Of a DNA stretch of 22,567 nucleotides, positions 8,334 to 16,604 are shown piece after piece; within the stretch, counting starts at the first letter, position 1; each line of letters starts with the position of its first letter. The DNA lies in the NCBI GenBank assembly GCA_937868205.1, contig CALMMC010000002.1:1-22567 (forward strand), read 5' to 3'. A program made the position numbers and the translations under genes. Origin of the DNA: JAAZPG01 sp012797375. GTDB taxonomy: Bacteria > Acidobacteriota > Aminicenantia > Aminicenantales > UBA4085. The notes beneath the pieces are model-generated. The model was given only the letters and a program-made list of their open reading frames with translations. It was not told the DNA's origin and did not search any database.

Positions 8334-8506
8334 GACCGGCCGGCCGAGATCCCCGCTTTTTTGCCGCTCCCGGCCCGCGGCTTGGGATGACAAAACGTGC
8401 CAAAAGGATTAAAAGATGGCGTTTATTTTAAGAAATTTCATCTGGGCTCGGGCTGACAGAAAATTGTGCAACTTCCCATAATCGTTTTCTTTTACCGGGG
8501 TTAGAA

Positions 8507-8525
8507 AAATCCCCTCCGGGGATTT
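8507..8525 (-). terminator. Intrinsic terminator for the leftward peptidase genes
   Basis: AAATCCCC pairs with GGGGATTT across a 3-nt loop. Read leftward, the stem runs directly into TTTTTC, giving a U-rich tail about 50 bp past the stop of the S9 peptidase gene. Read rightward there is no U tract. Confidence 0.5.
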
Positions 8526-8556
8526 CCACAAGATTATGCACATAAACTGTGGAAAT
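8522..8556. repeat. Nested 35-bp dyad with DnaA-box-like sequences
   Basis: Outer arms ATTTCCACA (8522-8530) and TGTGGAAAT (8548-8556) share a centre with inner arms TTATG (8534-8538) and CATAA (8541-8545). TTATGCACA (8534-8542) fits the DnaA-box consensus TTWTNCACA exactly, and the two outer arms each match it at 8 of 9 bases. It overlaps the terminator stem on its left and the hairpin at 8551-8583 on its right, so the three stems cannot all form together. Confidence 0.55.
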
Positions 8557-8583
8557 GGGAGCGGACGTCCGCTCCTCATTTCC
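8551..8583. repeat. Long hairpin spanning the end of the S9 peptidase gene
   Basis: An 18-bp perfect palindrome, GGAGCGGACGTCCGCTCC (8558-8575), abuts the peptidase stop codon and is extended by outer arms GGAAAT (8551-8556) and ATTTCC (8578-8583, last codons of the gene). It is probably a transcript 3'-end stabilising or bidirectional termination structure. It has no T tract of its own. Confidence 0.5.
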
Positions 8584-11212
8584 GCGGATACAAATCGAAC
8601 CACCATTCCGGCTGGTCTTTCAGCCAGCGGTCGAACCAAGCCAGGATGGTTTTGTTGAAGAGAATCCTCTTGTCGTACGTGATAATCGTATGGTTTTCGT
8701 CGGCGAACGAGATGAGCTCGGTTTCCCGGCCCAGAAGCTTGAGGGCGGTGAAAAGCTGGATGCTTTCCCCCGGCGGAACGTTCGTGTCGGCCGAGCCGTG
8801 GAGGAGAAGCAGCGGCGTCGTGATCTTGTCGGCGTGGAACAGCGGGCTCCGGTCGACATAGATGTCTTTCCGATTCCAGGGGAAGCTGCCGGCCGTGGCC
8901 ACGGCGCTGTACGTATATCCCCAGTATCCCTCTCCCCAATAGCTGGAGATCGAGCTGATCCCGGCGTGGGAAATTGCCGCCGCGTACATCGGAGTCTTGG
9001 TCGCCAGGGTCATCGTCATGAATCCGCCGTAGGAGGCGCCGATGCAGCCGACCCGTTTCGGATCGACGAAGGGATGGGCGGCCAGGAAGGCCGTGAGGCC
9101 GTCGATGATCTCCTCGGACGTGATTTCCCCCCAGTCGTTGACGTGGAAGGCGGATTGTTCCTGGCCGTAGCCGATCGCCCCGCTCGGCTCGGGTACGTAA
9201 ACGATATATCCATGGGCGGCGTAGAGCGCCTTCGGATAGCGGCCTCCGAAGTCCCGGGTGATCGGGGTCGTTCCCCCGTAGTAATTAACGATCAGGGGGT
9301 ATTTCCGGGCGGGATCGAAGTCGGGGGGATAGACGACGAAACCGTCGATCTCGACGCCCCGCCTGTTTTTGAATGTCCAGGTCTCGACTTTTCCGGCGGT
9401 GATCTCCGACCCGGGGAGAGGGCCGGCCAGCGGCCGGATTTTTCCGGTTTTAAGATCCCAGAGGAAGACACGGGGCGGAGTTTGGGGGGAGGAACCGACG
9501 AAGACCGCCCGGGGGGCCGCGGAGGCGATATCGATCCTCTCGATGACGTCCACGCCGGATTCGCGCGGAACGAACGTTTTCCCGGCGGGGGCGTAGTCGT
9601 AGAGCCGCGTCCGCGCCCCGTCGGTCGTCAGGAAGCGGATGACCTTGCCGTCACCCGACCAGAAGGCCCGTTCGATGGACGGATTGAATTCCCGGGTGAT
9701 CGGCCGGGCCGTCCGGTCCGCCAAATCGAAGAGATAAGCTTGGATGTCGTACTCATTGGGAAGGCGGTCCGGGGGGACATTGAGGCCGATCCCGCCGAAC
9801 GCCGAAGGTCCGCCCAGCACTAAAAGAGTCTTGCCGTCCGGGCTGAAACGGGCGCCGTTGAACCAAGCTCCTTTCCAAAGGAGGTCTTCCTTGCGGGTAG
9901 CCGGGTCGAGAAGGTAGAGCTCGGTCCGGGAATACGGGCGCTCGGTCATATCCACCGGATTACGGGTGAAGAGAAGCGTCGCACCGTCGGGAGAAAATCC
10001 CCCGAAGTCAGCCGACAGCTCTCCGGCCGTCAGCCTTTCCCGGACGCCGTCCGGCAGGGTGAGGCGGTAAAGGTGCCGGCGGTCGCGCTGACCCGGCTGC
10101 CGGTCCTCGGGATCGCGGTAACGCTTGGCCAAGGCCGAATCCTTCGGCCCCTCTTCCGTCCCGGAGAAGACGAGGGCGTTTCCGTCCGGCGCCCAAGCAT
10201 GAAAGCCGAGGTTCTTGAAATTCCGGAGCAGCGGCCGGGTTTCGCCCGAATCGGCGTCGACGAGCCAGATCGATCCGCCGTTCTTGTCCTGCGTCGTATA
10301 GCTGAAGCGATTCCCCCGAGGCGCCCAGACGATTCCGGAGACCGCCGTTCCGCCCCGCAGCGACCGGGTCAGGCGGGCGGAGAGGCCGTCCCGTCCCGTC
10401 TCGATGCGGTAAAGCTCGATCCAGGATTCCGCCTCGCCGGCCGGGGACATGATCCGGGTCATGGCCAGGGCCAGGTTCTTTCCGTCGGGAGAGAGCGAGA
10501 CGCCGGCCGCCCGCGGGCCGTCCAGTATGTGCCGGAGGGCGACTTTCTCCCCCGGCGAGACGGTCATTTGCGGCTCCGGCCCGGCCGGACTCCCGGCGAA
10601 TTCCAGGGAGGCGCGGACGTTCCAGCCGGTTGGGGAATTCGGATCATAGACGGTCTTGATGAGAATCAGGTGGACGCCCGTCTCGAGCTTCAGATCGGCC
10701 GTCGTCCGGCCGTCGACGTCGGCCTTGACTTGGGAAGCGACCTGCCGCCCGTCGAAAAAGACCCGATGAAGCTGTCCCGTCCTCACCGTGAGACGGGCCT
10801 TTTGGAAACGGAACGCTTCGACGTAGGCCGCCAGGTAGGCGGTCTTCGGTCCGGGGCCCGCGGCCTCGAGGGGGAGGCCGGCTTCGCCGCAGGGGACCTC
10901 TGTCCACGCGGCCGACGTCCCGTCCGACCAGCGCAATCCCCGTCCCGCGGCGGGCCGGACGCCGCCGATCTCGAGCTCCTCGAATTCCAGGAGCTCGGCC
11001 GGGCCGAATCCAAACGCCGGATCATCGGCGAAAGCCGGCGGGGGGCAAGCGAAGGGACCGAGCCGCAGCCAGGCGGGAACCGGCTTTTCAGACGTCGGCT
11101 CCTCCGCGGCGGTTGCGGCCTGCAGCGAGCGCGGCGGGAGAGCGAGGAGGAACAGCCCGGCGATAAGAAGAAGGGGGGGCAGGCGAAGAAACGATTTCGA
11201 TCGGATCGTCAT
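8576..11212 (-). CDS. Secreted S9 family prolyl-oligopeptidase-like serine peptidase (S9C/DPP type)
   Basis: An 878-aa exported peptidase. The signal peptide (residues 1-32) has a basic start, a long Leu-rich core and SLQA before the cut. Residues of about 120-215 (AYVEAFRFQKARLTV, FFDGRQVAS, GVHLILIKTVYD) look like a PA14-like or carbohydrate-binding-like beta domain. About 225-590 is a WD40/PD40-type propeller (LSPDGKNLALAM, FSPDGATLLFTR, FSPDGKTLLVLGG). The C-terminal alpha/beta hydrolase carries the triad Ser727 (GASYGGFM), Asp809 (HGSADTNVPP) and His841 (DENHT). Such enzymes cleave short peptides; specificity is not readable here. AAGGA lies about 10 nt before the ATG. The gap to the upstream S9D gene is only 42 bp with no terminator, so the two form one transcript. 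Confidence 0.93.
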   Translation of the reverse strand: MTIRSKSFLRLPPLLLIAGLFLLALPPRSLQAATAAEEPTSEKPVPAWLRLGPFACPPPAFADDPAFGFGPAELLEFEELEIGGVRPAAGRGLRWSDGTSAAWTEVPCGEAGLPLEAAGPGPKTAYLAAYVEAFRFQKARLTVRTGQLHRVFFDGRQVASQVKADVDGRTTADLKLETGVHLILIKTVYDPNSPTGWNVRASLEFAGSPAGPEPQMTVSPGEKVALRHILDGPRAAGVSLSPDGKNLALAMTRIMSPAGEAESWIELYRIETGRDGLSARLTRSLRGGTAVSGIVWAPRGNRFSYTTQDKNGGSIWLVDADSGETRPLLRNFKNLGFHAWAPDGNALVFSGTEEGPKDSALAKRYRDPEDRQPGQRDRRHLYRLTLPDGVRERLTAGELSADFGGFSPDGATLLFTRNPVDMTERPYSRTELYLLDPATRKEDLLWKGAWFNGARFSPDGKTLLVLGGPSAFGGIGLNVPPDRLPNEYDIQAYLFDLADRTARPITREFNPSIERAFWSGDGKVIRFLTTDGARTRLYDYAPAGKTFVPRESGVDVIERIDIASAAPRAVFVGSSPQTPPRVFLWDLKTGKIRPLAGPLPGSEITAGKVETWTFKNRRGVEIDGFVVYPPDFDPARKYPLIVNYYGGTTPITRDFGGRYPKALYAAHGYIVYVPEPSGAIGYGQEQSAFHVNDWGEITSEEIIDGLTAFLAAHPFVDPKRVGCIGASYGGFMTMTLATKTPMYAAAISHAGISSISSYWGEGYWGYTYSAVATAGSFPWNRKDIYVDRSPLFHADKITTPLLLLHGSADTNVPPGESIQLFTALKLLGRETELISFADENHTIITYDKRILFNKTILAWFDRWLKDQPEWWFDLYPRK

Positions 11213-11254
11213 GTCTGTGTATCCTTTCGGTTCATCAGGGAAACGCGGCGGCGC

Positions 11255-13657
11255 TTACTTCCGGTTTTTAACGTAGGCATCGAACCATTCGATCATTTCA
11301 GCCAGGACGGTGAACACCGATTCCCGGGCCAGGTAGCCGTGGCTTTCGCCCGGCAGGGAGACGAAGCGGGCCGTCGCTCCGAAGCCCTTCAGGGCGGCGA
11401 AGAGGCGCTCGGATTGGATGAAAAACGTCCCGGAGTTGTTGTCGTTCATCCCGTGAATCAGCAGCAGCGGCGTCTTGATCTTGTCGGCGCACATGAACGG
11501 CGACATCTTGAGATAAGTCTCCGGGGCTTCCCAGTAGGACCGCCGTTCGCTTTGGAATCCGAACGGCGTCAGGGTCCGGTTATAAGCGCCGCTTCGGGCG
11601 ATTCCGGCGGCGAACAGGTCGCTATGGGCCAGGAGGTTGGCCGTCATGAAAGCGCCGTAGCTGTGTCCGCCGACGCCGACTCTCCGGGGATCGCCGACGC
11701 CCAGGCGATCCAAGGCATCGATGGCCGCCTTGGCGTTGCCGACGATCTGGTCGACGAACGTGTCGTTGACCGTCTTGGAATCGCCGATGACGGGCATGGT
11801 GGCGTTGTCCAGGACGGCGTAGCCCTGGCTGACGAAAAACAGCTGGGACGCGCCTCGGTAGAAGGTGAAGCGGTCGGTCGAGCCGCGGACTTGTCCGGCC
11901 GTGGCCGAGCTGCCGTATTCCAGCGGATAGGCCCAGATGACGACGGGCAGCCGCGTTCCTTCTTGGTAATCCGCCGGCAGGTAGAGGGTTCCCGAGAGCT
12001 CGATTCCGTCGCTCCGGTTGTATTTGATCAGCTGTTTCTTCACGCCCGTCATCCGGGGGGCGGGGTCAGCGAAAGCTGTCAGCGGCCGCGTTTTCCCGGT
12101 TTTCAGGGAATACAGATGATAATTCGGAACCTCGGTCCGGGATTCCTGGGTGATGACGATATCCCGGCGCTCCTGTCCCGAAAACCCGATGAACGCCTGG
12201 TATTTGCCGTCGGCGCATTGAAAGAGCCGCCGTTTCGCGCCCGTCTTGATGTCCCGAAGGTCGAGGAACGGATGGTCGCCCCGGGGGGATGCGCCCCTGC
12301 CCGAGAAATAGATCCCGTTCTTGTCCTGGAGAATGACGCGTTCGCCGTCTTTCCAGGTCATGACCGGATCGCCGGGATTGGCATAAGCGTCCTGGACGTC
12401 GAGATCGAAGAGGACGCGGGGGGCCGTCTCGGGATGATCGAGATCGACCAGACGGATCACCCGCCGGTACGCTTTCGACTCGACTTCATAGGCCAGGGCC
12501 CGCCCCGGCGTTTCGAAATACGCCAAGCCTTCGTATCGTTTTCCGGTCTTCCAGACCTCGCGCGGCTCTCCGGAAAACGGCGCGTCCAGGGCCATGATTT
12601 TATCCCGGAACTCCGCCGCTTGTTCTGGATCCCCGCCGTCGAGCGCCTCAACCCACAGAACCGTCGCCGGTTTTCGAGCCTGCCAGGAGAACTCCCGCGG
12701 CCCCGTCGGGACGCCGTTCATGGGCGTGTTTTCTCCTGAGGGAAGATCGGGGAAGACCTTCACGGCGTTTCCCGAAAGATCCCAGATTTCGGCCGAATGG
12801 GCGAAGTCGTAATACGGGACGCTGGTGGAAAAGGGACGCTTGAGGCGGTCGACGAAAAGATAGCGCCCGTCGGGCGACGGCGTGATCGAGAGAAACACGC
12901 CGGGCGCGCCGAGGGGCTCGATCCGCCCCGAAACCGCGTCAACGAGCGAGATTTGGCCCGTCGCGTAGTATTCGAAAAGCTCTTCATCAAAAGGGTTTTT
13001 CAGCAGATCCTGGTAGGTGGCGACTTTCACTTGCCGCCCGCCGGATTCCTGGATGGTCGGGCCGACGGGAACGCGGGGCTCGACGGGCGCCGGTCCCCGG
13101 TCGCCGGGAATCATCTGGACGAGGATTTTCCGGTTTCCAGGCATCCAGGCGATCCCGCTCAGCACCAGGTTGAGACGCGGGGGGGTGAGCGCCCTGGCCT
13201 TGCCTGTGGCCGTCTCGGCGACCCAGAGCTCGACGCCGTTCTCCAGGAAGCGGGCGAAGGAGATCCAACGGCCGTCGCTGGAAAAAGCCGGGCGGGCGAG
13301 CTTGATTCCCGCCGGCAGCTCGATGCCTTGGTCTTTCCCGTCCTTGATCGTCTTCAGAGTCAAGGCCGTGTCGAAAACCGTCATCTGCCGGCTGTTGTCA
13401 GCCGGTGTCAAGCGCATCCCGGCCAGCCGGAGAAAGGGACGGGCCAGGGTTGCGATCGACGGCATGCTTTCGCTTTCGATCAGCAGCAGACGGTCGCCTC
13501 CGGGACTCAGCAGAACGCGCGGCGTGGGCGGCGCGCTCAAAATGTCGACGATTTCCTTCGGCGGCGTCTTGTAGGGTTCCTGGGCGGCGAGAAACGGAAC
13601 GGACGCGGCCGCCGCCAGGGTCAAAATGGAAATGAAAAGAGGAAGGGGCTTTGTCAA
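11255..13657 (-). CDS. Secreted S9D-type (glutamyl endopeptidase-like) serine peptidase
   Basis: An 800-aa exported S9 peptidase from the TTG at 13657. I prefer this start because GGAGG sits exactly 6 nt upstream and the protein then begins MTKPLPLFISILTLAAAASV, a clean signal peptide with cleavage near FLAA-Q. The longer frame from ATG 13693 would put that ATG at or before the likely transcription start and add 12 residues ahead of the signal. The middle is a PD40-type propeller (FSSDGRWISFARF, PSPDGRYLFVDR). The hydrolase domain has Ser666 (GGHSYGAFMTANLLAHS), Asp739 (HGMNDNNSG) and His773 (ESHGYLARES), motifs typical of the S9D group that includes chloroplast glutamyl endopeptidase. Cleavage after Glu is inferred from that resemblance. 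It is cotranscribed with the downstream S9 peptidase. Confidence 0.92.
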   Translation of the reverse strand: MTKPLPLFISILTLAAAASVPFLAAQEPYKTPPKEIVDILSAPPTPRVLLSPGGDRLLLIESESMPSIATLARPFLRLAGMRLTPADNSRQMTVFDTALTLKTIKDGKDQGIELPAGIKLARPAFSSDGRWISFARFLENGVELWVAETATGKARALTPPRLNLVLSGIAWMPGNRKILVQMIPGDRGPAPVEPRVPVGPTIQESGGRQVKVATYQDLLKNPFDEELFEYYATGQISLVDAVSGRIEPLGAPGVFLSITPSPDGRYLFVDRLKRPFSTSVPYYDFAHSAEIWDLSGNAVKVFPDLPSGENTPMNGVPTGPREFSWQARKPATVLWVEALDGGDPEQAAEFRDKIMALDAPFSGEPREVWKTGKRYEGLAYFETPGRALAYEVESKAYRRVIRLVDLDHPETAPRVLFDLDVQDAYANPGDPVMTWKDGERVILQDKNGIYFSGRGASPRGDHPFLDLRDIKTGAKRRLFQCADGKYQAFIGFSGQERRDIVITQESRTEVPNYHLYSLKTGKTRPLTAFADPAPRMTGVKKQLIKYNRSDGIELSGTLYLPADYQEGTRLPVVIWAYPLEYGSSATAGQVRGSTDRFTFYRGASQLFFVSQGYAVLDNATMPVIGDSKTVNDTFVDQIVGNAKAAIDALDRLGVGDPRRVGVGGHSYGAFMTANLLAHSDLFAAGIARSGAYNRTLTPFGFQSERRSYWEAPETYLKMSPFMCADKIKTPLLLIHGMNDNNSGTFFIQSERLFAALKGFGATARFVSLPGESHGYLARESVFTVLAEMIEWFDAYVKNRK

Positions 13658-13663
13658 GGGAAG

Positions 13664-13668
13664 CCTCC
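13664..13668 (-). promoter_or_regulatory. Ribosome binding site deciding a TTG start for the S9D peptidase
   Basis: On the minus strand a perfect GGAGG is followed by 6 nt and then TTG at 13657. No comparable site precedes the ATG at 13693. Confidence 0.7.
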
Positions 13669-13695
13669 ATAAATAAATTTCATTAATAACCATTC

Positions 13696-13725
13696 TTTAT
13701 ATCGCAGATGCCCCGAAATATTCAA
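13696..13725 (-). promoter_or_regulatory. Putative promoter of the S9 peptidase pair
   Basis: On the minus strand: TTGAAT (13725-13720), an 18-bp spacer and TATAAA (13701-13696), predicting a start near 13689 and a leader of about 30 nt. A second candidate uses TTGACA (13748-13743) with TTGAAT as a weak -10 at 17-bp spacing. The stretch is AT-rich compared with the flanking genes. Confidence 0.5.
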
Positions 13726-13753
13726 TCGGGAGAATGGATTTGTGTCAAGGCGG

Positions 13754-13778
13754 CATGAAAACTTCCGCTTTTTTCATG
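13754..13778. repeat. Inverted repeat between the pilin operon and the peptidase genes
   Basis: CATGAAAA (13754-13761) and TTTTCATG (13771-13778) form an 8-bp stem around a 9-nt loop. It lies just upstream of the TTGACA at 13743-13748, so it may be an operator for the peptidase promoter or a weak terminator for the pilin operon. No gene is visible in 13779-13901. Confidence 0.35.
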
Positions 13779-13901
13779 AGTTTAGCTTCTTGGGGCGACG
13801 GGGCCGGGGGAAAGCGGTCTCGATACGCTCGCCCGGGGTGATCTGGCGGCGGAGTGAACGGATTCCGCGGATGAAGGGGACGGCTCGAGAGGTCCTGGCG
13901 C

Positions 13902-14333
13902 TCAGGAGGGAAGGCGCGCGATTTTTATCCGCCCGGTGATGGCCAGGGTCATTTTGTACGCGCCCCAGCCGTTGAATATCTTGATCGTCGCCATGTTCGT
14001 CACGCCGCCCTCCGGGGTGAACACGGGAGCATTGTTGGCCGTCACGGCCGCTCCTTCGATTCCGGCCGAGGCGTCGGGAAGCCAAAGGCCGGAATTTTTA
14101 TCGTAGGTTTCGATCCTGTAGAAATCCGCCCCGAACCGGACCCTGAATCGGCGTCCGTTCAGGATGGATTTGGCCCGGGCCGAAACGAGGGCCGTCCGGA
14201 CTTCTCCGACCGCTTTCTCCAGGCGGTATTTCGCCGCGAGGTTGAGAAACGACAGCGAGGCCGCGGTGATGATGACCGCGAGGATCGCCAGGGCGAGGAC
14301 CGCTTCGATCAAGGTGAATCCTCGGCCGGTCAT
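13902..14333 (-). CDS. GspH/FimT-type minor pseudopilin
   Basis: A 143-aa type IV pilin-like protein. The class III leader is only five residues (MTGRG), cut before Phe6, with Glu10 at +5 of the mature protein (FTLIEAVLALAILAVIITAA), the N-methylation and assembly signature. The remainder (YRLEKAVGEVRTALVSARAKSILNGRRFRVRF) follows the GspH/FimT pattern of helix then beta sheet. The ATG at 14333 overlaps the stop of the preceding gene as ATGA, which indicates translational coupling and is why I reject the in-frame ATG at 14345 and the much longer upstream extension. It is the last gene of the four-gene pilin operon. Role inferred: a minor subunit priming or decorating a type IV pilus or type II secretion pseudopilus. 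Confidence 0.85.
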   Translation of the reverse strand: MTGRGFTLIEAVLALAILAVIITAASLSFLNLAAKYRLEKAVGEVRTALVSARAKSILNGRRFRVRFGADFYRIETYDKNSGLWLPDASAGIEGAAVTANNAPVFTPEGGVTNMATIKIFNGWGAYKMTLAITGRIKIARLPS

Positions 14334-15925
14334 CGGTCGGTCCATTGGAGGATTTCCCGGCCGCTGATAAAAAGGACCGGGACGGCGGCCCGGGGGGAGC
14401 TGGCTCCGTCGGCGAGGTCCGACGTCAACCGGTCGTCCGGCCGGATCGTCAGGAGGGCGCCGGCCGTTTCCAGGCAGGAGGCTTGGAGGCCTCCGGAGAC
14501 GGTGACCTCGTGGCGGGTTCCCTCGAGACGGACGCCGTCGCGGGCGGTGAGGGACGCCTGGATATGCAAGCCGGCCGGCGCTTCGGCGGCGACGCGGATC
14601 CGGCCGTCCGCCCGGGCGCCGGTGACGAGATCCCGGCCGCTCGCGTAGATGAACAACTGGGTGCTCGCGTCCTTGAGATAAGGAATCCCGTCCTTCCACC
14701 GGACGCCGTCTTGGATTAAATGAGTGGAGATGACGATTTCCCCCGCGGAAACGAGCGTCAGGGACAATCCGGCCAAGAGGGAGGGCGCGTCGGGGCTGTC
14801 CGTCAGAGACAGAGTTCCATCCGCCTCGATGAGTCCTCCTCCGAGCGAGGCGACGCTCCCGTTGATCAGGACGACCGGAAGCGGGGCCCGGCCGAGGCTT
14901 GGAATTCCGTCCGGTCCGGTCATTTCCAGGACGTCCTCGGCCGGGCTGAAGATCATCCGCCATAGCCCCTCCTCGAGGCGGACTTGGAGATGCTGGCGGC
15001 CGTCGCCGGCGGCCAGGATCATTTCGTCCACGTCGCCTTGGATGAAGATGCCGCCGGGGACGGCCTCGCTGACCGCGAGATACACGCCGTCGGGGACCGG
15101 TTCATCGACGAGCGGCAGGCCCAGCGCCCGTCGGAGCTGGAGGACGGTCAGCTTGTCGGGGGAGAAGATCTTGATTCTCAACGCCTCGGCCACGAGAGGT
15201 TCCGGATCGGTCGGAATCAAGGGAAGGCCGGCCGCCGCCGGGAGCGGGGAGGCGCTTCCCGATTCCGGGGGGGCGAGAACGACGCGCCCTTCGGCCAGAA
15301 GCGCGGCCGCGTTTTCCGGTCCGTTTTCGCCGGCCAGCAGAAAGGGGAAAGAAGATAAAGGAACGCGGCCGGCCATGAGGGATAAGCCGAGATCCAAGGC
15401 GGTCCTTTTGTTTTGAGGCCGGCGGCTCAGCCGCCCCCGGGCTTCGATCGTCGCGGCGAAGGCGGCTCCGAAAAAGGATTCGGAATCGGCCACCCGAACC
15501 GCCCGGAACTCCGTTTCCGACGACCACTCCCATCCTCCGGCCGTTTCCGCGGCGGTCAGCGGCAAGCCCGTTCCCAGGGCGGCGGCCACGGCGTCCGTTT
15601 CCCCGGCCAAGGTGGCGGCCCGGAGGGCTTCATATTCCCCATCAGCCAGGATGAGGGGAAACGGCCGGCCGGCGAGGATCTCGTCCAAGGCGGCCTGTCC
15701 GGCCCGGGCGCCGTTTTCGGCCGCTTCCCGAATCAGAACGGCGTCGCTTTTATACGCGCTCCATTGGCGGTACGTCCAGGTCAACAGGCATAAGCCGAGG
15801 CCGAGGGTTGAAATCAGGAAGGACGCGAAGACCACGCCCATCGTGATCGAGCCGGTCCGTCCGGTGATCCGGCCGTCAGCGCATTTTTCCGAGCAGGGCG
15901 TTTCGGGCCAGGATTTTGAGGGCAT
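14330..15925 (-). CDS. Large PilX-like membrane-anchored pilus-operon protein
   Basis: A 531-aa protein with one N-terminal membrane segment (MGVVFASFLISTLGLGLCLL, residues of about 29-48) preceded by a basic stretch, as in PilX-type proteins, followed by about 480 residues of mostly beta-rich sequence. The C-terminal half shows repeated short strands (GGIFIQGDVDEMILAAGDG, PVVLINGSVASLGGG, LTLVSAGEIVIST, LHIQASLTARDGV), reminiscent of the large DUF4900-style proteins found in pilin clusters. That likeness is from memory and not tested. PilX itself is under 200 aa. The start at 15925 lies 50 nt inside the PilW-like gene but has a perfect GGAGG 6 nt before it. ATG 15841 (503 aa) is the alternative and would place the TM at the very N-terminus. 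The stop overlaps the FimT start as ATGA. Confidence 0.75.
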   Translation of the reverse strand: MPSKSWPETPCSEKCADGRITGRTGSITMGVVFASFLISTLGLGLCLLTWTYRQWSAYKSDAVLIREAAENGARAGQAALDEILAGRPFPLILADGEYEALRAATLAGETDAVAAALGTGLPLTAAETAGGWEWSSETEFRAVRVADSESFFGAAFAATIEARGRLSRRPQNKRTALDLGLSLMAGRVPLSSFPFLLAGENGPENAAALLAEGRVVLAPPESGSASPLPAAAGLPLIPTDPEPLVAEALRIKIFSPDKLTVLQLRRALGLPLVDEPVPDGVYLAVSEAVPGGIFIQGDVDEMILAAGDGRQHLQVRLEEGLWRMIFSPAEDVLEMTGPDGIPSLGRAPLPVVLINGSVASLGGGLIEADGTLSLTDSPDAPSLLAGLSLTLVSAGEIVISTHLIQDGVRWKDGIPYLKDASTQLFIYASGRDLVTGARADGRIRVAAEAPAGLHIQASLTARDGVRLEGTRHEVTVSGGLQASCLETAGALLTIRPDDRLTSDLADGASSPRAAVPVLFISGREILQWTDR

Positions 15926-16604
15926 GGAATTCCTCCGGGGCGGAGGCGAGAGAAAGGCGCGCCTCGGCCAGGCAGGTTTCAGAGTCATAGATAAACGTGA
16001 ACGAATGGACGTCCTCCAGAAGCGGCTGGGCGGACGAGGAATCGGATTTACGGCGGAGGACTCCTTGCCCCGCGTCCAAGAAGAGGGACGTCGTCTGGAG
16101 GACGGCCGCGGAGGCTTCCGGGATCCGGTAATCGCAATCCAAGGGAGAGGACAGCGTCAGGATTCCGCCGACGGCCTCCAGGATAACCGCTTTTTCCCCC
16201 CTGGTCCGGTCGTAGAGGCAGAGTGTTTTTCCCGCCCAGTCCGGGTCGGCTCCGGCCACGGCGACGGTTGTTTCGCCGGCCCGCGGTCCGGCCGTGAGAA
16301 CCGGGGCCGCCCCCGCCCGGACAAGCACCCATCGGCCGCCGGCCTCTTCGGCCGGGGCCACGATCCCCAAGCGCATCGGGCGGACGAGCCCCCGGCCGGC
16401 GAGCAGGACGTCCGACCGGATCCGGTCCAGGGCGGCCCATGCGGCCTGATGGTTTTCCTGCCGGGACAGAAGCCGGAAAAACACGCGGCGGGCGGTCCCG
16501 AAGAATTCCAGGCTCCCGGCGAAGATCAAGAAGAAGATGGTCAGGCTAAGGAGGGCTTCCAACAGGGAAAAACCCGGGCTGCGGTCCTCCGCCCTCTTTC
16601 TCAT
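15876..16604 (-). CDS. PilW/GspJ-like minor pseudopilin
   Basis: A 242-aa prepilin. The leader MRKRAEDRSPG is cut before Phe12 (FSLLEALLSLTIFFLIFAGSL) with Glu16 at +5. The downstream helix continues as EFFGTARRVFFRLLSRQENHQAAWAALDRIRSDV, followed by a beta-rich globular part with a late FTFIYDSE strand, the layout of PilW/GspJ proteins. The ATG at 16604 overlaps the stop of the PilV-like gene as ATGA, so the two are translationally coupled. Its 3' end overlaps the next gene by 50 nt if that gene starts at its best ribosome site. Confidence 0.85.
   Translation of the reverse strand: MRKRAEDRSPGFSLLEALLSLTIFFLIFAGSLEFFGTARRVFFRLLSRQENHQAAWAALDRIRSDVLLAGRGLVRPMRLGIVAPAEEAGGRWVLVRAGAAPVLTAGPRAGETTVAVAGADPDWAGKTLCLYDRTRGEKAVILEAVGGILTLSSPLDCDYRIPEASAAVLQTTSLFLDAGQGVLRRKSDSSSAQPLLEDVHSFTFIYDSETCLAEARLSLASAPEEFHALKILARNALLGKMR

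Noticed and set aside
8334..8365. GGCCGGCC-containing stretch followed by six T as a rightward terminator for the barrel gene
   Set aside because: The palindrome is short and about 10 bp away from the T run, so no good hairpin abuts the tract.
10073..12739. Very long open frame (888 codons) on the plus strand
   Set aside because: It is antisense to both S9 peptidases and their spacer, with a low-complexity Arg/Gly/Asp-rich translation. GC-rich codon bias explains the lack of stops.
14334..14963. N-terminal extension of the FimT-like frame to 353 aa
   Set aside because: The extension is Arg/Pro-rich and lies inside the PilX-like gene; the prepilin leader begins at the ATGA junction.
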